Assembly: GCF_052030545.1 (NCBI RefSeq)
Contig: NZ_JBPDIH010000007.1
Span: 62,001-126,000 of the forward strand
DNA length: 64,000 bases
DNA from: CANMXU01 sp052030545
GTDB lineage: Bacteria > Pseudomonadota > Gammaproteobacteria > Enterobacterales > Alteromonadaceae
Direction of reading: 5' to 3'
Shown here: positions 34,858 to 43,884 of the stretch, in pieces
Position numbering within the stretch: the stretch's first letter is position 1
How the letters are laid out: each line of letters opens with the position of its first letter
Position numbers and translations under genes: made by a program
Notes under the pieces: model-generated
The model's database searches: none
Told to the model about the DNA's origin: nothing
What the model saw: only the letters and a program-made list of their open reading frames with translations

Positions 34858-37131
34858 ATGCTAACCATTTTACGCCGTATCGTACTCGAATTCAGTCAAG
34901 AGCCTGAACTTGAGCGTGGGCTGTTGCACTTGGTTAATCAGATAAAACACGCCTTATCCACCGACTGCTGTTCCGTTTACCTTGCCGATTATGCCAAAGA
35001 GCATTTTGTTTTAATGGCATCAGACGGTTTAGCTAAAAACTCGTTAGGACAAACCACCATTGGTTTTTCTGAAGGTATTGTTGGCTTAGTTGGTCAACGA
35101 GAAGAGCCGATTAATATCGCCAATGCGCATGATCATCCGCACTTTTATCATGCACCCGAAGTTGAAGAAGAGGACTTACAAGCGTTTTTAGGTACGCCAA
35201 TTATTCATCAACGTAAAGTGCTGGGTATTTTAACCATTCAGCAAAAAGACGCGCGTTTTTTTACCGAAAATGAAGAAGCATTTTTAGTCACCTTATCTGC
35301 ACAATTGGCAACTGCTATCGCCAATGCTGAAGCGCGAGGCGTGATTGCGCGTCAACAAGATACCGGTTGGTTAAAACAGCTTAATGGTATTCCGGGCGCG
35401 CCGGGTATTGCATTGTGTGAAATTGTCGTAAGTCAGCCTAAAGCCGACTTACGTACGGTGACACTGGAAAAAGTTGACAATAAATCTGAGCAAAAATCGC
35501 GTTTTGATTTGGCGGTAAAACAAACCCGTAAAGACTTTGAAAAACTGGCGTTAAAGCTTAGCGATAAAATATCTGATGACAGTTTAGATATTTTTGAAGT
35601 GTATAAACAACTATTAGACAGCTCGCATTTAAGTGAAGAAATTAGCGCTAAAATTAATTTTGGTTGGAGCGCAGAAAGTGCGTTAAAGCAAGTTGTTGAT
35701 AACTACGTAGTGCAATTTGAAGCAATTGAAGATGGATATTTGCGTGAACGTGCCAGTGATATAAAAGACTTAGGCAATCGTCTTTTAATGAACTTGCAAA
35801 GCCCGTCAAAAGTAGTAAAAACCTTTCCAAAAGAATTTATTTTACTGGCGGAAGATGTTACCGCTAGCATGTTAGCTGAATTTCAACATCGCGGCTTGAA
35901 AGGCATAGTATCGCTGACCGGCTCAAATAACTCGCATGCGGCGATATTAGCCAGAGCCATTGGTTTACCTGCCATTATGGGCATTGAACGTGTCCCGTTA
36001 GCTCCGTTAAATAAACACATTGCGATTTTAGATGGTTATAGCGGTGAGTTATTTATCGACCCACACGAGAGTTTAAAAACCGAATATCGTCACCTGATCA
36101 CCGAAGAACATGCGCTTGCTGATAAAGTACAAAAAGTTAAAGACTTACCTGCACTTACTAAAGACGGCAAAGCGATTGAGCTGCATTTAAATGCCGGTTT
36201 ATCGTCAGGGTTTGAACATTCTCAACATGCCGGCGCGGTAGGCATCGGTTTATATCGTACCGAAATTCCGTTTATGAATCGCAGTTGCTTCCCGTCAGAG
36301 CACGAGCAAACTGTGCTTTATCAACAAGTGCTAAGCGCATTTCCGAGCAAGCCGGTAACCATGCGTACCTTAGACGTTGGCGGTGATAAATCGCTGCCGT
36401 ATTTTCCTATTTCAGAAGATAATCCTTTTCTTGGTTGGCGAGGCATTCGCATCACCTTAGATCATCCTGAAATTTTCTTATTGCAAGTTCGCGCAATGAT
36501 GAAAGCAAGTTTAGGAAAAAATAATTTAGAGATCATGCTGCCGATGATCTCAGGTATTGCCGAAGTTGATGACTCTTTACGGTTAATTAATCAAGCCTAT
36601 TATGAGCTATCTGCAGAGCTAAACTTAGATGATACGGTTAAATTAGTACGACCTCGTATTGGTATTATGATTGAAGTGCCGTCGGCTATTTTCTTATTAA
36701 AAGAGCTTGCCGGGCGAGTGGATTTTTTCTCAGTCGGCAGTAATGACTTAACGCAATATTTATTGGCAGTCGATCGAAACAATGCCCGAGTTGCCAACTT
36801 GTACGACTCGTATCATCCTGCGGTGTTAAGGGCGCTTAATACTATTTCACAAGAGTCGAGTAAATATCTGGTGCCATTAAGCATTTGTGGTGAGCTTGCC
36901 AGTGAACCTGCTGGTGCGATTTTATTACTTGCTATGGGCTACGATAAACTCAGTATGAACCCACACAATATCGCACGAATAAAATGGGTGATCAGACATA
37001 TCGATTTTCAGCGTGCAAAAGTGATTTTATCGCATGCGTTAACCTTAAGTACCGCTAAACAAGTGCACAGCTATTTAAATGAACAACTTGAACATTTAGG
37101 TTTAGGTGGCTTTATTCGCGCAGGTATTTAA
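34858..37131 (+). CDS. ptsP: Nitrogen-type phosphotransferase enzyme I PtsP (EI-Ntr)
   Basis: 757 residues: an N-terminal GAF sensor domain (~1-165), then the enzyme I part of the phosphotransferase system. The phosphorylated His is near residue 360 in 'GSNNSHAAILARA'. The PEP-binding barrel has 'GVGLYRTEIPFMNR'-like sequence ('VGIGLYRTEIPFMNR'), 'RTLDVGGDKSLPY' and 'FFSVGSNDLTQYLLAVDRNN'. It takes phosphate from PEP and passes it to NPr in the regulatory nitrogen PTS. GAF probably senses glutamine or alpha-ketoglutarate, as known in E. coli. Confidence 0.94.
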   Translation: MLTILRRIVLEFSQEPELERGLLHLVNQIKHALSTDCCSVYLADYAKEHFVLMASDGLAKNSLGQTTIGFSEGIVGLVGQREEPINIANAHDHPHFYHAPEVEEEDLQAFLGTPIIHQRKVLGILTIQQKDARFFTENEEAFLVTLSAQLATAIANAEARGVIARQQDTGWLKQLNGIPGAPGIALCEIVVSQPKADLRTVTLEKVDNKSEQKSRFDLAVKQTRKDFEKLALKLSDKISDDSLDIFEVYKQLLDSSHLSEEISAKINFGWSAESALKQVVDNYVVQFEAIEDGYLRERASDIKDLGNRLLMNLQSPSKVVKTFPKEFILLAEDVTASMLAEFQHRGLKGIVSLTGSNNSHAAILARAIGLPAIMGIERVPLAPLNKHIAILDGYSGELFIDPHESLKTEYRHLITEEHALADKVQKVKDLPALTKDGKAIELHLNAGLSSGFEHSQHAGAVGIGLYRTEIPFMNRSCFPSEHEQTVLYQQVLSAFPSKPVTMRTLDVGGDKSLPYFPISEDNPFLGWRGIRITLDHPEIFLLQVRAMMKASLGKNNLEIMLPMISGIAEVDDSLRLINQAYYELSAELNLDDTVKLVRPRIGIMIEVPSAIFLLKELAGRVDFFSVGSNDLTQYLLAVDRNNARVANLYDSYHPAVLRALNTISQESSKYLVPLSICGELASEPAGAILLLAMGYDKLSMNPHNIARIKWVIRHIDFQRAKVILSHALTLSTAKQVHSYLNEQLEHLGLGGFIRAGI

Positions 37132-37305
37132 GCGTTTCTCGATTTTTTCTTGATATGATTAATTACACTTAACGTCATTTTTTGCCAAAGCTTCATTAGT
37201 AATTTTCGCGATTATTAGGCATAATTTGGCATCGAAAAATTAGCCGCTTGAGGTATTACCATCTTACCAGCGGTTAACACATGAATTTACGGAATATTAA
37301 CCCTA

Positions 37306-38145
37306 ATGACTGATACTTTTATCCAGTTTCCTCAAATTGATCCTATTATTTTTAGCATAGGTCCTATTGCCCTGCGTTGGTACGGCATGATGTACTTAAT
37401 TGGCTTTGTTGCAGCAATTTTTATTGCCAATAAAGAAGCCGATAAAAGCAATGGCTTATGGACGCGCGATCAAGTTAGTGACTTATTGTTTTACAGCTTT
37501 TTAGGTGTAATTTTAGGTGGCCGTGTTGGTTACGTATTCTTTTATCAATTTGATTATTTTATTGCTGAGCCTCTTTATCTGTTTAAGATTTGGGAAGGCG
37601 GTATGTCTTTCCACGGTGGTTTATTAGGCGTAATTACTGCCATCTTTATTTTTGCTCGTAAAACCAATAAACACTTTTTAGCGGTAGGCGACTTTGTTGC
37701 GCCATTGGTGCCAATTGGTTTAGGTATGGGGCGAATTGGTAACTTTATTAACGCTGAACTTTGGGGACGTGAAACCGACGTGCCGTGGGCGATGGTATTT
37801 CCTACCGACAGCTTACAAGTGCCGCGCCACCCGTCTCAATTATATGAATTTTTCTTAGAAGGTTTAGTGCTGTTTGCCATTTTATATGCACTAACGCGTA
37901 AACCAAGAATGCTAGGTTTAGCTTCTGGTGTGTTCTTAATGGGTTATGGCGGATTTAGAATGATCGTTGAATTATTTAGAGAGCCAGACTCGCACTTAGG
38001 TTTCTATTTTGATTTTATCTCTATGGGGCAAATTCTGAGCCTGCCTATGGTACTTGGTGGTATTGCACTTATGTATTGGGGCTATGTCGCGCAAAGTTCA
38101 CAATCAATCGGTGCGAATAACAAAGCCGTTAAAGGAGCGAAATAA
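37306..38145 (+). CDS. lgt: Prolipoprotein diacylglyceryl transferase Lgt
   Basis: Inner membrane enzyme that adds diacylglycerol to the lipobox cysteine of prolipoproteins. It has 279 residues and about seven membrane segments. The signature 'GMGRIGNFINAELWGRET' and 'IWEGGMSFHGGLLG' (active His region) are present. The stop overlaps the thyA start (TAATG), the conserved lgt-thyA arrangement. Confidence 0.96.
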   Translation: MTDTFIQFPQIDPIIFSIGPIALRWYGMMYLIGFVAAIFIANKEADKSNGLWTRDQVSDLLFYSFLGVILGGRVGYVFFYQFDYFIAEPLYLFKIWEGGMSFHGGLLGVITAIFIFARKTNKHFLAVGDFVAPLVPIGLGMGRIGNFINAELWGRETDVPWAMVFPTDSLQVPRHPSQLYEFFLEGLVLFAILYALTRKPRMLGLASGVFLMGYGGFRMIVELFREPDSHLGFYFDFISMGQILSLPMVLGGIALMYWGYVAQSSQSIGANNKAVKGAK

Positions 38146-38996
38146 TGCAAGCTTATTTAGATTTATGTCAACGCATTGTTGACCAAGGCGAGTGGGTTGA
38201 AAACAAACGCACCGGTAAACGTTGTTTAACCGTAATTAATGCCGATTTAGAATATCGCGTTGATAAAAACGAATTTCCGATGATCACTACGCGCAAAAGC
38301 TTTTACAAGTCGGCCATTGCTGAGTTTCTAGGCTATATTCGTGGATACGACAATGCCGCCGATTTTCGCAAACTCGGTACTAAAACTTGGGATGCTAATG
38401 CCAATTTAAATGACGATTGGCTTAACAATCCACACCGTAAAGGTGAAGACGACATGGGCCGTGTTTATGGCATACAAGGTCGTTCGTGGGCGAAAGCGGG
38501 TGGCGGCACCATAGATCAACTGAAAAAAGTGGTTGATAACTTAACTAATGGCATTGATGACCGCGCTGAGATCATCACCTTTTACAATCCCGGTGAGTTT
38601 CATATGGGTTGTTTAAGACCTTGTATGCATACTCACAACTTTTCATTGTTAGGTGATACATTGCACTTAACTAGCTTTCAACGCTCGTGTGATGTGCCAC
38701 TAGGTTTGAACTTCAACCAAATTCAGGTTTATACCTTTTTGGCGTTAATGGCGCAAATTACCGGCAAAAAGCCAGGTATTGCTTATCATAAAATTGTTAA
38801 TGCCCATATCTATGAAGATCAGCTTGAATTGATGAAAGAAGTGCAGCTAAAACGTGAGCCTTTCCCATCTCCTAAGCTCATCATCAACCCTAAGATCAAA
38901 ACCTTAGAAGACTTAGAGACTTGGGTAACTATGGATGACTTTACGGTTGAAGGCTATCAATGCCATGAGGCAATAAAATACCCGTTTGCGGTATAA
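38145..38996 (+). CDS. thyA: Thymidylate synthase ThyA
   Basis: Makes dTMP from dUMP and methylenetetrahydrofolate. It has 283 residues and is complete: catalytic Cys near 160 in 'LRPCMHTHNF', dUMP-binding 'SFQRSCDVPLG' and folate contacts near the C-terminus ('GYQCHEAIKYPFAV'). The last 287 bp occur a second time at 43885-44171 with 8 differences, all at third codon positions. The 3' end of this gene therefore probably came with the accessory cassette that follows, making thyA a hybrid that remains functional. Confidence 0.95.
   Translation: MQAYLDLCQRIVDQGEWVENKRTGKRCLTVINADLEYRVDKNEFPMITTRKSFYKSAIAEFLGYIRGYDNAADFRKLGTKTWDANANLNDDWLNNPHRKGEDDMGRVYGIQGRSWAKAGGGTIDQLKKVVDNLTNGIDDRAEIITFYNPGEFHMGCLRPCMHTHNFSLLGDTLHLTSFQRSCDVPLGLNFNQIQVYTFLALMAQITGKKPGIAYHKIVNAHIYEDQLELMKEVQLKREPFPSPKLIINPKIKTLEDLETWVTMDDFTVEGYQCHEAIKYPFAV
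38709..38995 (+). repeat. Direct repeat, thyA 3' end, copy 1
   Basis: 287 bp from AACTTCAACC to GCGGTATA, identical to 43885-44171 at 279 positions without indels. It forms the upstream border of a ~5.2-kb accessory segment. Confidence 0.93.
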
Positions 38997-39024
38997 CGAT
39001 TAAAAATAGTAATAAAGGAGCAAG

Positions 39025-39198
39025 TTGCTTCGAGATCTGGGAATTAAAGTACAAACACGTAAAAAGCAGCTTGCTGATATCGACAAAGCGCATGATTTAT
39101 TTGAAGCAATACTGAATGATTTAAATGTAGAAGGTGAACTACTTAAATTTCTTGAACAATATTTAGGCAAACAGAAGGTAAGTGAAGTAAAAAGTTAA
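39025..39198 (+). CDS. Small hypothetical protein (57 codons) in the thyA cassette
   Basis: An open frame from TTG 39025 (AGGAG 4 bp upstream) to TAA at 39196-39198 encodes a charged, probably helical 57-residue product ('RDLGIKVQTRKKQLADIDKA', 'VEGELLKFLEQYLGKQ'). No family is recognised. It may be a real small gene of the cassette or the remnant of a longer one. No recognised feature other than a promoter lies between it and the adaptor gene. Confidence 0.35.
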   Translation: MLRDLGIKVQTRKKQLADIDKAHDLFEAILNDLNVEGELLKFLEQYLGKQKVSEVKS

Positions 39199-39296
39199 AA
39201 TTTATTAGAGGATGGATAAATCTTTATAATACAATTTGTTAAGTTTGATATAGGGGGGTAAAAGCTTACTTCATTTAAATTTTATAAAATAGTTGC

Positions 39297-39326
39297 TTGA
39301 CGAGGTGATTTTAAGTGGATTAATAT
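39297..39326 (+). promoter_or_regulatory. Putative promoter of the bacteriocin secretion genes
   Basis: TTGACG (39297-39302) and TAATAT (39321-39326) with an 18-bp spacer, 45 bp upstream of the adaptor ATG. Confidence 0.4.
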
Positions 39327-39370
39327 CCTCATCGTAAAATATTCAAAGGAATGAATAACTCAAGGAAAGT

Positions 39371-40627
39371 ATGTCGTTATTTAGAAAGGAAGCTGTTTCA
39401 CATCAAAGTGAGCGTTTAACAGGTGCAATTACCTTAGCTCAACCATTATCTATCAAGCTAACTGTACTAATTTTAGTATCTGTTGCTGTTGTTATTATCG
39501 CTTTCCTTTTTAGTGCTGAATATTCTCGTAAAGAAACCGTGCGTGGTTTTTTAATGCCCAATAAAGGCGTTATTAAAAGCTTTGCTAATCAAGGTGGCAC
39601 CATAGAAAAACTATGGGTTAGAGAAGGTGATAAAGTTCTTAAAGGGCAATCATTAGCAACACTTTTAGTACAGCAAAGTAATAGTGAAGGTATAGATTTA
39701 AGCACGCAACTTGCTGAGCAAATTAATATGCAAGCAAATCTATTAAGTGATGAAATCAATCAACACCAAGCATTAAAAGCGCAAGAAGTACTTAACTTAC
39801 AAGCTCAACATACAGCGTTAGAAAGTGAGCAAATAGCACTTGAAAGTCAATTAACATTGGCTGAAGAAAAGTTAGCATTGCTGAATGAGCAGCAACTAGA
39901 CTTTAATCAACTCAATAAAAGTGGTTATTTATCTAACTTAGAAAAAGAGCGTCAACAACAGGCTTTACTTGAAGCAAAACAAGAGAAACAAAATATAGCT
40001 CGCCTTTTGCTACAGCAAAAAAACAAATTAAACCAAGTTACCTTTAATATAAAAAAAATTCCTCAACAATACACTTTACGGATTAATAACCTTAAACGTC
40101 AGCAAGCAGATCTTCAACGTCAATTAGCCCGAGTCGCAAGTAATTATCAGTACACTATCACTGCTAGTAATAGTGGCGTAGTAACGGGGATTCAAGTAGT
40201 TGAAGGGGAAACACTGTCGCAAAGTAAAGCGCAATCAAAACCTTTGCTGCATATTTTACCTGAAGGTTCAGAGCTAATTGCTGAATTGCTATTGCCTACT
40301 CGTTCTGCTGGCTTTGTTCAGTTAGGCAATAATACTCGATTACGATTTGATGCCTTTCCTTTTCAACGCTTTGGCTTTATTGAAAGTGAAATAACCCGTA
40401 TTGATCAAACCTTAATATCTCCGAATGAAGTACAACTACCTATTAGCTTGCCAGAGCCTGTTTATCGTTTGCGTGCAAAACTAAATCAACAACAAATGCA
40501 GGCATTTGGCAAAGCATTTGATTTAAAAAGCGGTATGCTGTTTGAGGCGGATATTATGCTTGAACAACGCACCTTAATTGAATGGCTACTTGAACCCATT
40601 TATAGCTTAAAAGGTAGAGTTAGCTAA
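39371..40627 (+). CDS. HlyD-family periplasmic adaptor of a peptide exporter
   Basis: Membrane fusion protein that links an inner membrane ABC exporter to an outer membrane channel. It has 418 residues. One membrane segment (~29-50) is followed by a lipoyl-like half-motif ('GVIKSFANQGGTIEKLWVREGDKVLKG'), a long Gln/Leu/Glu-rich coiled coil (~95-255), the second lipoyl half ('SNSGVVTGIQVVEGETLSQ') and a beta-barrel. AAGGA precedes the ATG. With the C39-peptidase ABC gene downstream it forms a type I secretion pair of the CvaA/CvaB kind. The outer membrane partner (TolC) is not in the window. A fragment of a second copy lies at 41470. Confidence 0.88.
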   Translation: MSLFRKEAVSHQSERLTGAITLAQPLSIKLTVLILVSVAVVIIAFLFSAEYSRKETVRGFLMPNKGVIKSFANQGGTIEKLWVREGDKVLKGQSLATLLVQQSNSEGIDLSTQLAEQINMQANLLSDEINQHQALKAQEVLNLQAQHTALESEQIALESQLTLAEEKLALLNEQQLDFNQLNKSGYLSNLEKERQQQALLEAKQEKQNIARLLLQQKNKLNQVTFNIKKIPQQYTLRINNLKRQQADLQRQLARVASNYQYTITASNSGVVTGIQVVEGETLSQSKAQSKPLLHILPEGSELIAELLLPTRSAGFVQLGNNTRLRFDAFPFQRFGFIESEITRIDQTLISPNEVQLPISLPEPVYRLRAKLNQQQMQAFGKAFDLKSGMLFEADIMLEQRTLIEWLLEPIYSLKGRVS

Positions 40628-40700
40628 GTGTGGGGGAAATAAATTAGAAGAATTTTTCTGGCAAGGCATTAAATTAATAAGCTTTGTTAGGAAATAAGAG

Positions 40701-40754
40701 TGGCTGACTTTAGTTTACTTTAGCGAGAATAGCTAAAGCCAGCCTATTAACCGC
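40701..40754 (+). other. Inverted repeat upstream of the leader peptide gene
   Basis: GGCTGACTTTAG and CTAAAGCCAGCC (one mismatch) can form a hairpin in the 195-bp gap between the adaptor and the peptide gene. It could be a regulatory or processing structure. Confidence 0.4.
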
Positions 40755-40822
40755 TAATTCAAATGATTGAGTTAGCACTTAACAACCCGGCAATTAATGT
40801 CGGATATTTGGAGTATAACAGA

Positions 40823-41002
40823 ATGCGTGAATTAAACGTGAATGAAATTGAACAAGTGAATGGCGGTGTAGTTGCACTTGCATGGGCGGTTTATGGAGCA
40901 TACCGAGCATATCAAGCATATAAGGCTGTAAGATTTGTCACAAATGCTGTTGCTGGTGGTGCTTTATATGACGGAATTAAGTCAGGACTTGGCGATCAAT
41001 AA
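40823..41002 (+). CDS. Double-glycine-leader peptide, candidate class II microcin/bacteriocin
   Basis: 59 residues. The leader MRELNVNEIEQVNGG follows the double-glycine pattern (Leu4, Glu8-Ile9, Val12, Gly14-Gly15) cut by C39 peptidases. The 44-residue core starts VVALAWAVYG, has spaced Ala-Tyr pairs ('GAYRAYQAYKAVRF') and ends in Gly-rich 'AVAGGALYDGIKSGLGDQ', giving a cationic, hydrophobic, helix-prone peptide without Cys. I chose ATG 40823 (GGAG at 40810-40813) over an in-frame ATG at 40763, since the leader begins there. It sits next to an adaptor and a C39 exporter. Antibacterial activity is inferred; a signalling peptide is the alternative. Confidence 0.82.
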   Translation: MRELNVNEIEQVNGGVVALAWAVYGAYRAYQAYKAVRFVTNAVAGGALYDGIKSGLGDQ

Positions 41003-41005
41003 TAG

Positions 41006-41058
41006 ACATTAAATGTTGAATAGCTCTATTTTCTATAGAGCTATTCAATATTTAATGT
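41006..41058 (+). terminator. Strong hairpin after the peptide gene
   Basis: A ~24-bp nearly perfect stem (ACATTAAAT..TTGAATAGCTCTAT with its complement, loop TTTTC) followed only by a short T stretch. It could be a partial terminator or an mRNA 3'-end stabiliser that gives more peptide than downstream products. Confidence 0.7.
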
Positions 41059-41070
41059 TTTGGAGTCCAA

Positions 41071-41385
41071 ATGATAAAAAAGATAATATCTAGAAACTGC
41101 CCCAATTGCGCATCTAATTTGAGCTTTAAATTGAGATTAAGGCTTATAAAAAAAAGCCTTCTTCAATGTCCTAATTGCCATTTGTATTTAACCCCAGATA
41201 TTTTAACTACATCTGTTAGTGCTATGGTTGCAGGAGCACCAGCTTGGTATCTTGTTGATATATATTCGCAATCACTTTTTAGAGTTTCTGAACCATATTC
41301 ACTTTTTCTTGGGTTCATCACTTGTATGTCGATTGTTAGAATTTGTTACCCTTTAGCTAATTTAGCCATAGTGAGTGTGGATTGA
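41071..41385 (+). CDS. CxxC/CxxC small membrane protein, candidate immunity protein
   Basis: 104 residues: two CPNC motifs (Cys10/13 and Cys33/36) separated by 19 residues that probably bind zinc, then two hydrophobic segments (~48-66 and ~78-100). The 'CxxC-20-CxxC' layout is known from small proteins of unknown function. It starts at ATG 41071 with GGAG 5 bp upstream and follows the peptide gene by 68 bp. Position right after a bacteriocin gene suggests self-immunity, but there is no direct evidence. A maturation or regulatory role is possible. Confidence 0.6.
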   Translation: MIKKIISRNCPNCASNLSFKLRLRLIKKSLLQCPNCHLYLTPDILTTSVSAMVAGAPAWYLVDIYSQSLFRVSEPYSLFLGFITCMSIVRICYPLANLAIVSVD

Positions 41386-41469
41386 AAATAAATAATTTAT
41401 TTAAACGAATTAGGTTTATTAGGCATGGCATTTTAAAATGGTATGGATGATTTAATATATTACAAATTT

Positions 41470-41596
41470 AGCAACGGGTATCCAAGTGGTTGAAGGGAAA
41501 CATTGTCGCAAAGTAAAGCGCAATTAAAACCTTTACTTCATATTTTACCTGAAGGTTTAGAGCTAATTGCTGAATTGCTATTACCTACTTGTTTTA
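41470..41596 (+). pseudogene. Relic of a second HlyD-type adaptor gene
   Basis: 127 bp closely matches 40180-40307 inside the intact adaptor gene (from 'VTGIQVVEGETLSQ' to 'LLPTR'), with scattered substitutions and a 1-bp deletion (GGG for GGGG) that breaks the frame. The rest of the gene is missing. It lies directly upstream of the ABC exporter gene, where an adaptor gene may once have ended, and points to a duplication or cassette exchange around the peptide gene. Confidence 0.85.
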
Positions 41597-41622
41597 TTTT
41601 ATATTATTAATATTTACGACTT

Positions 41623-43797
41623 ATGCCTATATCAGAAGAACACCAATTGCTGAAGTTTTCATCATCAAAAACAGTACCACTTATTTTACAATCTGAAATT
41701 GCTGAATGTGGCTTAGCGTCACTAGCTATGGTTGCCAGTTTTCATGGGCATCAACTTGATATGCCCGCTATGCGTAAACGCTTTTCAGCAAACTTAAAGG
41801 GTATGAGTCTTCAACAACTCATTGAGTTAGGTGATAGTTTAGGATTGGCTAGTCGAGCATTACAATGCCCCATAGATGAAGCGCATAAGCTAGCTACTCC
41901 TTGTATTTTGCATTGGGATTTAAATCATTTTGTGGTGCTTACCAAGGTTTCGGGAAAAGGCTCCCACCCAACTAAAGGCGCTAAATTCTCTATAAATGAT
42001 CCTGCAATGGGTAAGCGCACCCTAAATACCGAAGAGTTTAGTAAACACTTCACAGGTATTTGTTTAGAGTTAACCCCTACCAGTAAGTTTGAGGTAAAAG
42101 AAGAGCAAGCACAAATGAAGTTTACTCAATTGTGGTCTTCAATGTCTGGTTTAAAATTAGGGTTGGTGAAGCTCATCGGCCTGTCTTTGGTACTACAACT
42201 ATTTGCCTTAATGACGCCCTATTATATGCAGTGGGTAGTGGATGAAGTATTAATTAGTTTTGATAAGCCATTACTTACGGTATTAGCAATTGGTTTTGCA
42301 CTAATAGCCATAATTTCGGTTGTAACGAATGCGGTTCGAAGTTGGTTGATTTTACGCCTTTCAAGCTTACTCAATATGCAAATGGGTGTAAACCTTCTTA
42401 GACACCTATTACGCTTACCAATGAACTATTTTGAGTCTCGTCATATCGGTGACATAGTTTCTCGTTTTGGTTCTCTTGCTCAAATACGTGAGCGTATTAC
42501 CACAGGTTTTGTTGAAACCTTAGTTGATGGTGTAATGGCTATCACCGTATTGATCATGATGGCGCTTTATTCATTAAAGCTTACCGCAGTGGTACTTGGC
42601 GCAATTGCTCTATATGCCATAGTGCGTTTAGCGTTATATCGTCCTCTGCATCAAGCCACTGAAGAAATGATTCAAAGTTCAGCCAAGGAGCAATCTAACT
42701 TTTTAGAAAATATTCGTGGTATTCAAACTATTAAATTGTTTGGTAATGAATCACAACGTCAAGGAATATGGCAAAATCGTTATGCTGAAGTCATTAATAG
42801 TGAAATCAGATTAGGTCGTTTAAATATCAGTTTTGATTCCTTTAATAAACTATTGTTTGGTTTAGAAAATGTCTTGGTAATTTATTTTGCAGCCCTTATG
42901 GTGATGGCAAATAGTTTATCAGTGGGTATGGTATTAGCTTTTATTGCTTATAAAGGGCAATTAACGGGAAGGTTTGCTAATTTAATTGAGCAAATAATTC
43001 AATTTAAAATGATGCGTTTACACCTTGACCGTATTACTGATATTGCTTTAACTGAGCAAGAAGCTAATAGAGAAGGTGAAGCTACTTTTTCAAACAGTGA
43101 AAATCAAGAGCCCAAAGGCCAATTAACGCTAGAAAATATTTGTTTTAGTTACAGTGATGAGCAAGCGCCAATTTTAAATAATGTAAACCTCAAACTTGAT
43201 GCGGGAGAGTCTATTGCTATTACTGGCCCGTCTGGGGCTGGTAAAACTACATTAATGAAAATTATGTTGGGTTTACTACAGCCAACTTCAGGTAATGTTT
43301 ATCTTGATGGTAAAGATATCACTCAAGTTGGCCTCAAAAATTATCGTAAAAAAATAGCGGCAGTGATGCAAGACGATACACTGCTTGCTGGCTCTATCGC
43401 TGATAATGTTAGTTTTTTTGATCCGCAACCTAATTATCTTAAAATTGAACAATGTGCTCATTTAGCCGCAATTCATGACGACATTACTAAAATGACAATG
43501 GGTTATAACTCACTCGTTGGCGATATGGGGTCTAATCTATCAGGTGGTCAAATACAGCGGTTATTACTTGCTCGTGCGCTTTATCAATCTCCTTGCGTTT
43601 TATTTATGGATGAGGCGACAAGCCATCTTGATAAAGACAATGAAGCTAGAATTAGCGAACAAATACAGCATTTACCTATGACACGCATTATGATTGCTCA
43701 TAGACAAGAAACTATTAATATGGCTGAGCAGGTCTATCATTTAGAAAACGGTATTTTAGTTAATTTATCAGATGAACATTGTAAAACTGCCAGTTGA
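41623..43797 (+). CDS. C39-peptidase ABC exporter of double-glycine peptides
   Basis: Cuts the leader from the peptide and exports it. 724 residues in three parts: a C39 peptidase (~15-150, Cys29 in 'SEIAECGLASLAM', His102 in 'DLNHFVVL', Asp126 in 'INDPAMG'), a six-helix membrane domain (~170-460) and an ATPase (Walker A GPSGAGKT at 535-542, signature LSGGQIQR from 639, Walker B 'CVLFMDEATSHLD'). All catalytic residues are present. Its substrate is most likely the peptide at 40823. It forms a CvaB-like pair with the adaptor at 39371. Confidence 0.93.
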   Translation: MPISEEHQLLKFSSSKTVPLILQSEIAECGLASLAMVASFHGHQLDMPAMRKRFSANLKGMSLQQLIELGDSLGLASRALQCPIDEAHKLATPCILHWDLNHFVVLTKVSGKGSHPTKGAKFSINDPAMGKRTLNTEEFSKHFTGICLELTPTSKFEVKEEQAQMKFTQLWSSMSGLKLGLVKLIGLSLVLQLFALMTPYYMQWVVDEVLISFDKPLLTVLAIGFALIAIISVVTNAVRSWLILRLSSLLNMQMGVNLLRHLLRLPMNYFESRHIGDIVSRFGSLAQIRERITTGFVETLVDGVMAITVLIMMALYSLKLTAVVLGAIALYAIVRLALYRPLHQATEEMIQSSAKEQSNFLENIRGIQTIKLFGNESQRQGIWQNRYAEVINSEIRLGRLNISFDSFNKLLFGLENVLVIYFAALMVMANSLSVGMVLAFIAYKGQLTGRFANLIEQIIQFKMMRLHLDRITDIALTEQEANREGEATFSNSENQEPKGQLTLENICFSYSDEQAPILNNVNLKLDAGESIAITGPSGAGKTTLMKIMLGLLQPTSGNVYLDGKDITQVGLKNYRKKIAAVMQDDTLLAGSIADNVSFFDPQPNYLKIEQCAHLAAIHDDITKMTMGYNSLVGDMGSNLSGGQIQRLLLARALYQSPCVLFMDEATSHLDKDNEARISEQIQHLPMTRIMIAHRQETINMAEQVYHLENGILVNLSDEHCKTAS

Positions 43798-43884
43798 ACA
43801 TGAAATGTGGTACTGTATGGTTATTAAGATTAGGCTTTGGTTTTGTGCGAAACGTTTTTAGATATAACCCCCAATGTCACAAAA

